Shown piece by piece: positions 18,878 through 28,508 of a DNA stretch of 64,000 nt; positions within the stretch are counted from its first letter, which is position 1, and each line of letters opens with the position of its first letter. The DNA is from an uncultured SAR86 cluster bacterium. Lineage in GTDB: Bacteria; Pseudomonadota; Gammaproteobacteria; Magnimaribacterales; Magnimaribacteraceae. Under the pieces are notes generated by a model. It had not been told where the DNA came from, made no database searches, and saw only the letters and a list, made by a program, of their open reading frames with translations. The stretch is taken from assembly GCA_937773605.1 (NCBI GenBank), contig CALJVP010000013.1, forward strand, positions 1 to 64,000. Reading direction: 5' to 3'. The position numbers and the translations under genes were made by a program.

Positions 18878-20470
18878 CTAAGCCATAGCTGCTTGTAATA
18901 ACTCTTGTGTATAAGGATGACTGGGTGAATCAAATATCTTATCAGCACTGCCTGATTCCACAACTTCACCATCCTTCATAACATAGACCAAATCAGAAAG
19001 TGCTCGTATCACTCTTAAATCGTGACTTATACACAAATAAGCCAAACCCAGATCATCTTGCAATTGAGTCAGCAACTTGATTATTTGCATCTGAATAGAG
19101 ACATCAAGTGCCGAAGTTGGCTCATCAAGTAAAATTAACTTAGGTCTTAATATGATTGCTCTTGCTATAGCAATTCTTTGTCTCTGGCCTCCTGAAAACT
19201 CATGAGGAAACTTACTAAATGCATCCTCTTCCATCTCTACTTGCATCAGTGATTCAAGAATTTTTGATTTCCTATCGGTGAAAGATAAATCTGGTTCATG
19301 AACAAGAATTCCTTCTCCAATAATATCTCCAACGGTCATTCTTGGTGATAGCGATCCAAATGGGTCTTGAAAAACGATCTGAAAATCTTTTTTTAGTGCT
19401 CTTTTTTCTTTCTTTGTTAGTTGATTGATGTCTTTGCCGTCAAAGATTATAGATCCTTGAGACCTTTCTAAACCGAGCAACCCTTTTGCTAAAGAAGATT
19501 TTCCAGAGCCCGACTCTCCGACCAGGCCGGTTGTTGATCCCGGATAAATATTTATATCAACGCCTTTAACTGCTTTAAAATATTTCTTTTTTCTGGTTAG
19601 GAAAGATTTCCCAACCAAGTAATCAATCTCTAGGTTGGTTGCTTCAAGAATATTAACATCCTCTGACTTAAGGACTTCTTTCGCAGAGGGAATGGAGTCT
19701 AATAGCTGTTTTGTGTAAGCGTGCTTAGGGTCAGAAAATACCTCTTCTACTGTTCCTCTTTCTACAATCTCTCCTTCTTTCATTACGCATACATCATCAG
19801 AAAATCTTTTCACAATGTTAAGGTCATGAGTGATGAAAAGAATAGACATACCAAGATTTTCTTGGAGTTCAGATAATAAATCTAAAAGGGTCTTTTCTAC
19901 CGTAACATCAAGAGCCGTGGTTGGTTCATCGGCTATCAGTAAGTCTGGTTCGTTAGCTAAAGCCATTGCAATCATAACTCTTTGCCTCTGACCTCCAGAT
20001 AGCTCATGAGGATAAGAATGAACTTTGATCTCAGGTTCGATAATTTTTACTTGCTCTAAAAGAGAAATAGTTTTCTTTCTGGCTTCTCTTTTATCAAGCT
20101 TCTTGTGAACGATTAAAGTTTCGTCAATTTGAACACCAATGGGTTGATACGGATTCAAAGAAGTCATTGGTTCTTGAAAAATCATTGAAACAGAACTTCC
20201 ACGGATGGAAGTTAGAAATGATTTCTTTGCTCCTAATAACTCTTTTTTATTGAGCTTTATAGAAGATTGTTTACTGTGCGACGCTATTGGGTAAGGAAGC
20301 AGTTGGAGAACTGAAAGCGCTGTAACAGATTTGCCAGAACCTGACTCCCCTACCAACGCCAAAGTTTTACCTTTTTCTATGTTAAAGGAAATATCTTTTA
20401 CAGCATCAAAAGTATCTTTTTTAGATTTAAACTGAACTGATAAATTAACTACTTCTAAGATATTATTCAT
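18878..20470 (-). CDS. fused dipeptide/oligopeptide ABC transporter ATPase (YejF/DppDF type)
   Basis: 530 aa with two complete ABC domains. Domain 1: Walker A GESGSGKS (about 40-47), signature LSGGQRQR, Walker B LLIADEPTTALD. Domain 2 (about 280-530): GESGSGKS, FSGGQRQR, LILLDEPTSALD. Each carries the peptide-transporter extension with SHPYTQELL/PKHAYTKQLL near its end. Such fusions power import of oligopeptides or glutathione (YejF, GsiA). No permease or binding-protein gene is next to it, so the substrate is unknown and its membrane partners must be encoded elsewhere. The next gene downstream is ilvD, 37 nt away. Confidence 0.9.
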   Translation of the reverse strand: MNNILEVVNLSVQFKSKKDTFDAVKDISFNIEKGKTLALVGESGSGKSVTALSVLQLLPYPIASHSKQSSIKLNKKELLGAKKSFLTSIRGSSVSMIFQEPMTSLNPYQPIGVQIDETLIVHKKLDKREARKKTISLLEQVKIIEPEIKVHSYPHELSGGQRQRVMIAMALANEPDLLIADEPTTALDVTVEKTLLDLLSELQENLGMSILFITHDLNIVKRFSDDVCVMKEGEIVERGTVEEVFSDPKHAYTKQLLDSIPSAKEVLKSEDVNILEATNLEIDYLVGKSFLTRKKKYFKAVKGVDINIYPGSTTGLVGESGSGKSSLAKGLLGLERSQGSIIFDGKDINQLTKKEKRALKKDFQIVFQDPFGSLSPRMTVGDIIGEGILVHEPDLSFTDRKSKILESLMQVEMEEDAFSKFPHEFSGGQRQRIAIARAIILRPKLILLDEPTSALDVSIQMQIIKLLTQLQDDLGLAYLCISHDLRVIRALSDLVYVMKDGEVVESGSADKIFDSPSHPYTQELLQAAMA

Positions 20471-20480
20471 GGCCTTGTAA

Positions 20481-20936
20481 TCACTTTAATTTAAAAGTTA
20501 CTGGTAAATTCCAAGTCTCATCTATAACCATGGTGCATTCTATTTTATCGGCATTCATAAGAGTATCTAAACCAACAATCATTAAATGGTGAGAACCTGG
20601 CTCGAAAGCAACAGAAGAACCACTTTCTATTTGAATTTTTTGAAGAGGCTTCATTATCATAATATTGCTCTCATTGAGGAGGCTCGTGTGGAGTGAAACT
20701 TCCAGATCTTTACAAAATACATCACTTAAAACAATAGCATTATTTAAATAATTAGATAATTTAAAATAACCAACAGCTACTCTTTGACCTTTAAGTGGTA
20801 AATTAATGTACGGGTCATCTATAATTACATCTGTATTTCCATTGGTCTCGGAAGAGCAGGAAGCAAGAGAAATAATTAAAAATAATAAATAAGTACAATA
20901 ATGAGCCTTAAAAAACTCTTCAGGGATTTGTTTCAT
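20481..20936 (-). CDS. PCu(A)C periplasmic copper chaperone lipoprotein
   Basis: 151 aa. Hydrophobic signal (YLLFLIISLASC) with a lipobox and Cys27, then the PCu(A)C domain. The copper-binding pattern H(x)X10MX21HXM is met exactly by H83, M95, H117 and M119. This family delivers Cu(I) to cytochrome c oxidase CuA, often with Sco or thiol-reducing partners. Its first 36 nt overlap, on the opposite strand, the start of a DsbD N-terminal-domain gene, so both are expressed from interleaved promoters. A redox plus copper pairing in the periplasm is inference from that arrangement. Confidence 0.85.
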   Translation of the reverse strand: MKQIPEEFFKAHYCTYLLFLIISLASCSSETNGNTDVIIDDPYINLPLKGQRVAVGYFKLSNYLNNAIVLSDVFCKDLEVSLHTSLLNESNIMIMKPLQKIQIESGSSVAFEPGSHHLMIVGLDTLMNADKIECTMVIDETWNLPVTFKLK

Positions 20937-21404
20937 GTATTGTCGTTTATAGGTTTTTTTCTTAGTTATCCAATCTTGGGCGATGCTGAAGATACACTTA
21001 ATCCATCACTAAATAAACTTATAAAAGCCTCTGATGAAATCAAAGGGCCAGACCAAGCTTTTAAATTGGAAGCTATTTTTAACGACCTGAATCAGATAGA
21101 ACTAAATTGGTTGATAGACGAACAATGTTTTCTTTACAAAGAGAAGTTAGAGTTTTATGTCTCTCCCGAGCAAATTTATTCTATTGAGACTGATAATCTT
21201 GCCGTTCGCCAAGATGATGAATACTTTGGAAATGTTGAGGTTTACTATAAAGAATTAAAATATCTTTTAATTGGTGATTTCAATAAAGAAACAGTAATTG
21301 ATTTAATTTACCAAGGTTGTAATGCCCAGGGCTTCTGCTATCCACCAATAAAAAAACAGATAATACTTAATAAATCTAAAAAATATATTTCTCTTAATAA
21401 ATAA
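20901..21404 (+). CDS. stand-alone DsbD N-terminal (alpha) domain
   Basis: 167 aa. An N-terminal hydrophobic segment (about 11-26) serves as signal or anchor, followed by a DsbD-alpha immunoglobulin-like domain. The hallmark is YQGCNAQGFCYPP with C140 and C146, spaced as Cys103/Cys109 of E. coli DsbD (YQGCADAGFCYPP). CFLYKEKL matches the earlier conserved strand. The central membrane domain and C-terminal thioredoxin domain of DsbD are absent and are not adjacent, so the protein should receive electrons from another membrane carrier. Its 5' end overlaps the divergent PCu(A)C gene by 36 nt. The ATG at 20901 gives the best signal; a slightly later start cannot be excluded. Confidence 0.82.
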   Translation: MSLKKLFRDLFHVLSFIGFFLSYPILGDAEDTLNPSLNKLIKASDEIKGPDQAFKLEAIFNDLNQIELNWLIDEQCFLYKEKLEFYVSPEQIYSIETDNLAVRQDDEYFGNVEVYYKELKYLLIGDFNKETVIDLIYQGCNAQGFCYPPIKKQIILNKSKKYISLNK

Positions 21405-21456
21405 GATGCAGTTCCACTTTTGTTTGTAAATTCTCTCAAATTCTTTAAATTACGTG

Positions 21457-21462
21457 TAAAAT
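21457..21462 (+). promoter_or_regulatory. candidate -10 box of the aroQ-accBC operon
   Basis: TAAAAT lies 16 nt before the aroQ ATG, implying a roughly 10-nt untranslated leader without a Shine-Dalgarno. The -35 region at 17-nt spacing (TCTCAA) is poor. Candidate only. Confidence 0.3.
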
Positions 21463-21478
21463 CTGAATATCTACAATT

Positions 21479-21916
21479 ATGTCAAACTATTTATTACTAA
21501 ATGGACCCAACCTCAATCTGCTGGGCTCAAGAGAACCGGAAATATATGGAAGCACTTCTCTTGCTGATATTGAAAGTCAATTGTTAAGAATATGTCTTGA
21601 AGCTAATCATTCTTTAGATTCTTTTCAAAGCAATGCTGAGCATGATCTCGTGAATAAGATTCACGAAGCAAAAGATGCAAATGTAAAATGTATTATTTTT
21701 AATCCTGGAGCCTTTACTCATAGCAGCATAGCCTTAAGAGATGCTTTATCTGGAATAGACATTCCCTTCATAGAAGTGCATATTTCAAATATCTATAGTC
21801 GAGAAGATTTCAGACAAAAGTCATATTTGTCAGATATAGCAGAAGGGGTCATTTCTGGCCTAGGGATAGAAGGTTATGAATTGGCTCTTACGGTTGCATT
21901 AAAAAGATTTAGTTAA
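21479..21916 (+). CDS. aroQ: 3-dehydroquinate dehydratase, type II
   Basis: Third step of the shikimate pathway (trans dehydration via enolate). 145 aa dodecameric type. Active-site features: [18 protein letters not shown] with Arg18 and Tyr23, [24 protein letters not shown] and [17 protein letters not shown]. The family usually has N-x-E-G-E in the second; here it is NAEHDL. Starts the aroQ-accB-accC operon found in many proteobacteria; 12 nt before accB. Confidence 0.95.
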   Translation: MSNYLLLNGPNLNLLGSREPEIYGSTSLADIESQLLRICLEANHSLDSFQSNAEHDLVNKIHEAKDANVKCIIFNPGAFTHSSIALRDALSGIDIPFIEVHISNIYSREDFRQKSYLSDIAEGVISGLGIEGYELALTVALKRFS

Positions 21917-21928
21917 TTAGGAACAAAA

Positions 21929-22390
21929 ATGGATATACGAAAAGTAAAGAAATTAATAGAGATGTTAGAGGAATCAAATCTTGAAGAGATTGAAATTCAA
22001 GAAGGAGAAGAATCGGTAAGGCTTGTTAAAAATAAACCTAACAATTTATTATCAAGCCAACCTGTTTACACAGAATCAATTCAAACTATTGAAGATAGAC
22101 CTACTGAAAGAAGTAAAGAAGAGTCAGAAGAACCTGCCGAAGACGAAGACTCCGGAGATCTAATAAATTCTCCTATGGTAGGTACCTTCTATGCTTCTGC
22201 ATCCCCTGGTTCAAAACCATTTGTTTCGGTTGGTGATCATGTGAATGAAGGCGATGTTGTTTGCATAGTTGAGGCTATGAAAATGATGAATGAAATTAAA
22301 TCTGAATTTTCTGGAGAAGTACTGTCCATTAACGTAGAAAATTCTCAGCCCGTAGAATATGGGCAAACACTTTTTGAGATAAGTAAATAA
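21929..22390 (+). CDS. accB: biotin carboxyl carrier protein of acetyl-CoA carboxylase
   Basis: Carries CO2 on biotin between AccC and AccAD, for malonyl-CoA and fatty acid synthesis. 153 aa: N-terminal helical part that binds AccC, an acidic/Pro linker (about 50-78), and a biotinyl domain with the biotin attachment motif EAMKMMNEI, Lys118. [19 protein letters not shown] is the family's thumb-containing region. Directly followed by accC with no gap. Confidence 0.97.
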   Translation: MDIRKVKKLIEMLEESNLEEIEIQEGEESVRLVKNKPNNLLSSQPVYTESIQTIEDRPTERSKEESEEPAEDEDSGDLINSPMVGTFYASASPGSKPFVSVGDHVNEGDVVCIVEAMKMMNEIKSEFSGEVLSINVENSQPVEYGQTLFEISK

Positions 22391-23734
22391 ATGTTGAACA
22401 AACTTTTAATCGCCAACAGAGGTGAAATAGCTTTACGTATCTTAAGAGCTGCGAAAGAACTAAAAATCCCAACAGTAGCTGTTTACTCAGAAGCAGATAA
22501 AGATCTCATGCATGTAAAAATGGCTGATGAATCAATATGCATAGGTCCATCTAATTCTGCTTTAAGTTACATGAATATACCTGCAATCATAAGTGCTATG
22601 GAGCTATCAGGCGCTGATGGAGTTCATCCAGGTTACGGCTTTTTATCTGAGAATCCAGATTTTGCAGAAAAAGTAGAAAAGAGTGGGTTTGAATTCGTTG
22701 GACCTAAGGCGTCTGTTATTAGGATGATGGGTAACAAAGTCTCTGCTAAGAAATTTGCTCTCGACTCAGGGCTCCCAATAGTGCCTGGTTCAGATGGTGC
22801 TGTTAGTAATAACCCTCATGAGCAAGCAGATAAGTTGGGTTACCCCATAATAATCAAAGCTGCTTCTGGAGGCGGCGGAAGAGGAATGAGAGTAGTTCAC
22901 GCAAAAGAAGATTTGGAACACTCAATAGAGCTAACTCAACAAGAAGCGGGTGCAGCCTTTGGTGATTCAACTGTGTACATGGAAAAATTTCTATTAACAC
23001 CTAGACATATTGAAGTTCAAGTTCTTGCGGATAAACATAATAACGTATTGCACCTAGGAGACAGAGACTGCTCTATGCAAAGAAGACATCAAAAGGTTAT
23101 AGAAGAGGCTCCCGCCTTTGGTATTCCTGAAGATGAAAGAAAAGATATATTTGATAAATGTATATCGGCGTGCAAGGAGCTTAATTATGTAAGTGCAGGG
23201 ACATTTGAGTTCTTATATGAAGATGGCAACTTCTATTTCATTGAAATGAACACAAGAATTCAAGTTGAACATCCTGTCACTGAAAGTGTAACGGGCCTAG
23301 ATCTTGTAAAACTGCAACTAAGGATTGCAAGGGGAGAAGAATTAAAAATAAAACAAGATGATGTCGTTATACAAGGTCATGCTATTGAATGCAGAATTAA
23401 TGCTGAAAATTCTGATACTTTTATGCCTTCGCCTGGAAAAGTAATCGATTATCATGCTCCCGGAGGAATTGGAGTCAGGATAGATTCACACCTTTATAAT
23501 GATTACGTTGTACCTCCTCATTATGATTCTCTTATTGCTAAAGTAATTTGCAGAGCAAATGATAGAGAGGATGCCAGAGCAAGGCTTGAAAGAGCACTCG
23601 AAGAAATGTATGTCTCTGGTATAGATACAAATTTAGACATGCATCGAAAACTCATTAAAGATCCTAATTTCATAGAAGGCGGAGTTGATATTAACTACCT
23701 CGAAAATAAATTTAAAGAAGAAAAGCATGTCTAA
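22391..23734 (+). CDS. accC: acetyl-CoA carboxylase biotin carboxylase subunit
   Basis: ATP-dependent carboxylation of biotin on AccB. 447 aa ATP-grasp enzyme: [19 protein letters not shown] at the N-terminus, Gly-rich ATP loop [12 protein letters not shown] (about 156-167), catalytic region [13 protein letters not shown] (about 287-299) with conserved Glu and Arg. It overlaps the leuS start by 8 nt, so leuS is likely in the same transcript. Confidence 0.97.
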   Translation: MLNKLLIANRGEIALRILRAAKELKIPTVAVYSEADKDLMHVKMADESICIGPSNSALSYMNIPAIISAMELSGADGVHPGYGFLSENPDFAEKVEKSGFEFVGPKASVIRMMGNKVSAKKFALDSGLPIVPGSDGAVSNNPHEQADKLGYPIIIKAASGGGGRGMRVVHAKEDLEHSIELTQQEAGAAFGDSTVYMEKFLLTPRHIEVQVLADKHNNVLHLGDRDCSMQRRHQKVIEEAPAFGIPEDERKDIFDKCISACKELNYVSAGTFEFLYEDGNFYFIEMNTRIQVEHPVTESVTGLDLVKLQLRIARGEELKIKQDDVVIQGHAIECRINAENSDTFMPSPGKVIDYHAPGGIGVRIDSHLYNDYVVPPHYDSLIAKVICRANDREDARARLERALEEMYVSGIDTNLDMHRKLIKDPNFIEGGVDINYLENKFKEEKHV

Positions 23735-26177
23735 TAAAGACAAGACTTACGAGCCAGAAAAGCTAGAAAGACAAATCCAACAATTCTGGAATGAGAATGA
23801 AATGTTCTCAGTGACCGAAGATCCAGAAAAAGAAAAATTCTTTTGTTTAAGCATGTTCCCTTATCCAAGCGGTTCTATACACATGGGTCATGTAAGGAAT
23901 TATACAATTGGTGACACCATAAGCAGATTTCAAAGAATGCTAGGGAAAAATGTTATGCAACCGATGGGTTGGGATGCGTTTGGCCTACCGGCTGAAAATG
24001 CTGCAATAAAGAACAAGGTATCACCATCCGATTGGACAGAACAGAATATCTCTTCCATGAAACTGCAACTCCAGAGAATGGGCTTTGCATATGACTGGAA
24101 AAGAGAATTTGCCACTTGCAGCCCTGATTACTACAAATGGGAACAGTGGTTCTTTTTACAATTGCTTGAAAAGGGTTTGGTTTATCAAGAAGAAGCAGAA
24201 GTTAATTGGGACCCTATAGATGAAACGGTATTAGCAAATGAACAAGTCATAGATGGCAAGGGTTGGAGGTCAGGAGCCGAAGTCGAAAAAAGAAGACTGA
24301 AGCAGTGGTTCCTAAAAATAACAGATTATGCTGAAGAGTTATTAGAAGGAACTGAAAAACTTGATGGCTGGCCAGAGCAAGTAAAAACCATGCAAAAAAA
24401 TTGGATTGGAAAGTCAGAAGGAATGGAGTTCACATTTAAGCTTAAGAACATGGAAGAATCTGTTGAAGTTTACACAACTAGACCAGACACAATTATGGGT
24501 GTTTCATTTCTGGCCTTATCCACTAATCATGATCTAGCTCTTGGTGCTTCTGAATCAGATTCAAGTATTAAGAAGTTCATTGAAGATCAAAAGAAAACTA
24601 AAGTTGCTGAAGCAGATTTAGCCAAACAAGAAAAATTAGGTATTGATACTGGTCTTTATGCAATTCATCCATTTACTGGAGAAGAGCTCCCCATTTGGAT
24701 AGGAAATTTTGTTTTATCCGAATATGGTTCTGGAGCTTTGATGGCAGTACCTGCACACGACCAGAGAGATTACGAATTCGCTAAAAAATATAATCTATCA
24801 ATAAAACAAGTCATTGAGGGTTCGAAAGATGATGATATAAATGAAGCTGCTATTCTTGAAAAGAACAACTTAATTAATTCTAGAGAATTTGATGGTCTAG
24901 ATTTTACCAAAGCCTTTAAAGCTATAGAGCTCAAGTCAGAACAACTAGGGTGTGGCTTTAGAAAGGTTAACTACAGACTAAGAGATTGGGGTGTCTCAAG
25001 ACAACGATATTGGGGTGCACCAATACCTATTTTAAAAAATTCAAACAACGACACATTTCCTGCTAAAGAGCTTCCGGTGAAATTACCTACAGATGTTAAA
25101 TTTTCTGGAGTAAGTTCTCCCCTATCATTATTAAACGACTTCATTGAAACAAAGCAAGATGGTCAAGATCTAAGAAGAGAGACTGATACATTTGATACGT
25201 TCTTTGAATCATCTTGGTATTACGCAAGATTTGCTTCTTTTGATAGTGAGAGTTCCATGCTAGATGAAAGAGCAAAATATTGGTTACCCGTGGATCAATA
25301 CGTTGGAGGAATAGAGCATGCTGTTTTGCATTTACTTTATTCCAGGTTTTTCTTTCGATGTCTTAGAGATTTAGGACTTGTTGAAGGAGACGAACCTTTT
25401 GATAATTTGTTGTGCCAAGGCATGGTGCTTAAAGATGGATCAAAAATGTCCAAGTCGAAAGGCAATACTGTCGATCCGGAAGGTTTGATCAGTAAATATG
25501 GGGCAGACACTGTTAGGTTATTTGTGATGTTTGCCGCTCCTCCGGATCAATCTTTAGAGTGGTCAGACCAGGGCGTACAAGGCTCTTTTCGTTTTTTAAA
25601 TAGAATCTGGAATCTCATTCAGGAGCATGTAGATACAGGAATTCCTGAAAAGTTGGAATTCGATAACAACAACAAAGAGGCTTTATCTCTTAGAATAAAA
25701 ACTCATCAAACTCTAAAGAAGGTAAAAGATGACTACGAAAGAAGGCATGCATTTAATACAGCCATAGCTTCTGTTATGGAGCTTTCAAATAAGATACCCA
25801 AACAGTTTATAACTAATAATTCTTCGCTATCTGAAAGGTCTGCTGCTCATGAAGCCATAATGAATATAGTCATAATGCTTGCCCCGATTACACCTCACTT
25901 GAGCCAACATCTTTGGTGGGAACTGGGCAAAGATACTCCTATAATTGATCATGCTTGGCCTGAAGCTGATCCTGAATTATTAATAGAAGAAACCGTAGAA
26001 ATTGCAGTTCAGATTAATGGTAAGCTTAGAGCGACTGTAAATTTAGACCCTAATGCAAACCAAGAAACTTTTGAAAACAAAGCTTTAGCTGACGTAAATG
26101 TTCAAAAATACTTAGAAAATAAAGACATTAAAAAAATTATTTTTGTTCCTGGAAGGCTTATCAATATCGTTATATGA
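23727..26177 (+). CDS. leuS: leucyl-tRNA synthetase
   Basis: Class Ia synthetase charging tRNA-Leu, cytosolic. The start ATG 23727 ([14 protein letters not shown]) is chosen; the frame is open 14 codons further into accC but the family begins near [18 protein letters not shown] motif as [14 protein letters not shown], editing CP1 domain with TTRPDTIMG and the Asp region [20 protein letters not shown] as SKMSKSKGN, and a C-terminal domain. About 816 aa, slightly shorter than E. coli (860). Followed by lptE with a 4-nt overlap, as in other gammaproteobacteria. Confidence 0.96.
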   Translation: MSNKDKTYEPEKLERQIQQFWNENEMFSVTEDPEKEKFFCLSMFPYPSGSIHMGHVRNYTIGDTISRFQRMLGKNVMQPMGWDAFGLPAENAAIKNKVSPSDWTEQNISSMKLQLQRMGFAYDWKREFATCSPDYYKWEQWFFLQLLEKGLVYQEEAEVNWDPIDETVLANEQVIDGKGWRSGAEVEKRRLKQWFLKITDYAEELLEGTEKLDGWPEQVKTMQKNWIGKSEGMEFTFKLKNMEESVEVYTTRPDTIMGVSFLALSTNHDLALGASESDSSIKKFIEDQKKTKVAEADLAKQEKLGIDTGLYAIHPFTGEELPIWIGNFVLSEYGSGALMAVPAHDQRDYEFAKKYNLSIKQVIEGSKDDDINEAAILEKNNLINSREFDGLDFTKAFKAIELKSEQLGCGFRKVNYRLRDWGVSRQRYWGAPIPILKNSNNDTFPAKELPVKLPTDVKFSGVSSPLSLLNDFIETKQDGQDLRRETDTFDTFFESSWYYARFASFDSESSMLDERAKYWLPVDQYVGGIEHAVLHLLYSRFFFRCLRDLGLVEGDEPFDNLLCQGMVLKDGSKMSKSKGNTVDPEGLISKYGADTVRLFVMFAAPPDQSLEWSDQGVQGSFRFLNRIWNLIQEHVDTGIPEKLEFDNNNKEALSLRIKTHQTLKKVKDDYERRHAFNTAIASVMELSNKIPKQFITNNSSLSERSAAHEAIMNIVIMLAPITPHLSQHLWWELGKDTPIIDHAWPEADPELLIEETVEIAVQINGKLRATVNLDPNANQETFENKALADVNVQKYLENKDIKKIIFVPGRLINIVI

Positions 26178-26686
26178 AAGAAATTGGATTAACTTTTAAT
26201 CTTAAATACCTGCTTCTTGCGTTGCTATTCTTAAGTTTTCAAAGCTGTGGATATAATCTTCGAGAAAATCCTTCTTTCTTTATAGAAAAAAACATAGCGG
26301 TTGTTGCTAATTCTAGTTCTCTAAATCAACTTTTCATAGAAGAGCTAAAAAAAACAGCTGATAATGTTTTAGATTACAAAGTTGAAGAAATTGATGAATT
26401 AGACTTAATTATAAAAATTACTAACCATCAAATACAAAGGTTTTCATCTGGGCAAGGAGCGGGAGCGAGGACAGTTGAAGTCAGAATAGACTACAGTCTT
26501 AATTTTAGTATTGAAAACTTAGCTTCTTCTAAAAAAGAAAATTATGAAATAAGAGACGTTAAGTACATTGCTTTCGATGACTCCCAAATATTAGCCATGG
26601 AAGCTGAGGAAAGTGATATTAATAAAGACTTCGTCAGATTTGCCATTAAGAAGATAGAACTATTATCAGCTTCTCTAATAGAATGA
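26174..26686 (+). CDS. lptE: LPS-assembly lipoprotein LptE
   Basis: Plugs the LptD barrel in the outer membrane during LPS export. 170 aa: signal (YLLLALLFLSFQSC) with lipidation Cys25 followed by the typical GYNLRE start of LptE/RlpB. VEVRIDYSLNFSI and DEESDIN-like C-terminal helix (MEAEESDINKDFVRFAIKKI) match the family. Position between leuS and holA, with 4-nt overlaps on both sides, confirms the call, since the sequence itself diverges quickly in this family. Confidence 0.9.
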   Translation: MKEIGLTFNLKYLLLALLFLSFQSCGYNLRENPSFFIEKNIAVVANSSSLNQLFIEELKKTADNVLDYKVEEIDELDLIIKITNHQIQRFSSGQGAGARTVEVRIDYSLNFSIENLASSKKENYEIRDVKYIAFDDSQILAMEAEESDINKDFVRFAIKKIELLSASLIE

Positions 26687-27654
26687 GAGTATCTCCCCAA
26701 GATCTAAGTAACTCACTTAAGAAAGGATTGGAACCAGTTTACACTCTGGTAGGTGAGGAATCTCTGCAAATTCAGGAATTAGTAGATCAAATTTACAATA
26801 AAGCTAAGTCGGAAGACTACCTAGAAAAAACCAACTATATTATTTCTAAGCAAACTGATTGGACTTTTCTAAAATCATCTTCAGAAAATTATGATCTTTT
26901 TGGTGCAAAAAAGATTATAGAAATTAAATTAATAGGCTCAGGTCCAGGAGCGGCAGGCTCTAAAGCCTTAAAGGACTATGCGATTAATCCAGACCCTTCA
27001 AAAATACTAATAGTCTCGGCAGAAGGGCTTGAGAGAAAGACTCATTCCTCGGCTTGGATAAAAGCTTTAGAAGCAGCTGGATGTTTGCTATTAATTAACC
27101 CAATAACCTTAAACCAATTACCAAGATGGATTGTTGAAACTGGTAAAAAATACCAACTAAATATTGCCTCTGAAGCAAGTAATTTGCTTGCAGAAAAAAC
27201 AGAAGGCAATTTGCTTGCCACTTTACAAGAAATTAAAAAGCTTGCTTTGTTATTCCCCGATCAAGATATCGATATCAGCCAAATGGCTTCTTCTATATCT
27301 GATTCTTCTAAATATAATATTTTTGATCTATCCAATGCCTTCATAAGTGGAAATAAAGAGAGAACGGCTAGCGTTCTAGAGTCTTTAAAAGCCGAAGGAA
27401 CTCCGGAGACGCTGATTTTATGGTCGTTATCAAGAGAACTAACAAATCTTTTTAAGGTAATTAATCAAAAGTCAGCAAAAGGTATATGGGGGCCTAGACA
27501 CTACTTAAATAATCTTGAAGAGCTAGCTAAGAAAGTGGCCCTATCGGATTTAAAACATGCACTGCAACAGGTAGCTAAGATCGATGCATCCATTAAAGGT
27601 AGCGGTCATCAAGATCCTTGGCAAGCCATTAGAGAGTTAACTATAACTTTTTAA
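26683..27654 (+). CDS. holA: DNA polymerase III delta subunit
   Basis: Clamp-loader subunit that opens the beta clamp. 323 aa; N-terminal region PVYTLVGEESLQIQELVDQI, the NYDLFGAKKIIEIKL strand, ALPRWI-like segment (LNQLPRWIVETGKKY) and the helical collar domain with YNIFDLSNAFISGN match HolA. Overlaps lptE by 4 nt and the convergent aminotransferase gene by 4 nt. In E. coli nadD follows; here nadD is at 34.6 kb in the opposite orientation. Confidence 0.92.
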   Translation: MRVSPQDLSNSLKKGLEPVYTLVGEESLQIQELVDQIYNKAKSEDYLEKTNYIISKQTDWTFLKSSSENYDLFGAKKIIEIKLIGSGPGAAGSKALKDYAINPDPSKILIVSAEGLERKTHSSAWIKALEAAGCLLLINPITLNQLPRWIVETGKKYQLNIASEASNLLAEKTEGNLLATLQEIKKLALLFPDQDIDISQMASSISDSSKYNIFDLSNAFISGNKERTASVLESLKAEGTPETLILWSLSRELTNLFKVINQKSAKGIWGPRHYLNNLEELAKKVALSDLKHALQQVAKIDASIKGSGHQDPWQAIRELTITF

Positions 27655-28502
27655 ACAAGAACATCTTGTCTGAATAATTCTATCGCTTTATGGCCGATAG
27701 TATTTTTAAAATCTTTTTCCAATAGGGTCTTGTTATTAATTCTTTGAACCATTTGTAAAACTTTGCCAGAACTGGTGAACCAAATCTCATCCGCTTCTTC
27801 TATTTCATTTATTGAGACTTCTCTCTCTTCTATATTAAAATTATTCTGGCTTAAAAGATTAATAAAGTAGTTCCTTGTGATTCCACTGAGTATATTTTTA
27901 GACACAGGTGGAGTGACAATTTTCTCGCCAAAAATAAGAAATATATTGGCTTTTGCTCCCTCCGTTATTATGCCGTCTTTATAAAAAATAACCTCTTCAA
28001 GTCCGGAGTCACTCATGTTGTCTAATGTCATCACATTGCCTAGTAAGGTTATGGCTTTAATATCACACCTAGACCACCTAGGGTCTTCTTCTATTCCTAC
28101 ATTAATATACGGCGGTTTATAAGAAGTTAAGAGTAAATCCGTTACTAATTCAGAAGACTCTACAAATAAAGTAGGAGAGGTTAATTTATCCGGTGTGTGT
28201 GATCTTATACCTTCCTGACCCCGAGTAACCTGAATGTAAATGATCTGATTGAAAAAATTATTTTTTTTTAATAAATCTTCAATGATTGATTTCAAATGCT
28301 CCCATTGTTCAGGTTTATTAATAGAAACTTCATTTAATGACTTTGAAAGCCGCGATATATGCTCTTCGTACAAGAATGGCTTGCCAGCATAAGAAGGTAT
28401 AACTTCATACACTCCATCACCAAATAAAAAACCCCTGTCATAAGGGGAAATCCTGACTTCCTCTTTCTTATGAAAAGCATTGTTCAAATATGCCCAGGAC
28501 AT
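27651..28502 (-). CDS. dat: class IV aminotransferase, probable D-alanine transaminase
   Basis: PLP enzyme, fold type IV, 283 aa. N-terminal ISPYDRGFLFGDGVYEVI, PLP Lys149 in CDIKAITLLGNVM, and D-amino-acid transaminase carboxylate-trap residues as R100-S-H102 in QVTRGQEGIRSH, which favours D-alanine/D-glutamate interconversion over branched-chain or 4-amino-4-deoxychorismate activity. It lies 6 nt downstream of dacA, whose product releases D-alanine. This fits supply or recycling of D-amino acids for peptidoglycan. In Pseudomonas the dacA-ybeD-lipB-lipA order occupies this place. Confidence 0.82.
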   Translation of the reverse strand: MSWAYLNNAFHKKEEVRISPYDRGFLFGDGVYEVIPSYAGKPFLYEEHISRLSKSLNEVSINKPEQWEHLKSIIEDLLKKNNFFNQIIYIQVTRGQEGIRSHTPDKLTSPTLFVESSELVTDLLLTSYKPPYINVGIEEDPRWSRCDIKAITLLGNVMTLDNMSDSGLEEVIFYKDGIITEGAKANIFLIFGEKIVTPPVSKNILSGITRNYFINLLSQNNFNIEEREVSINEIEEADEIWFTSSGKVLQMVQRINNKTLLEKDFKNTIGHKAIELFRQDVLV

Positions 28503-28508
28503 AAGAAC

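Noticed and set aside
23685-23726. Earlier leuS start inside accC
   Set aside because: Adds 14 residues not typical of the family; ATG 23727 fits the family start and the 8-nt overlap.
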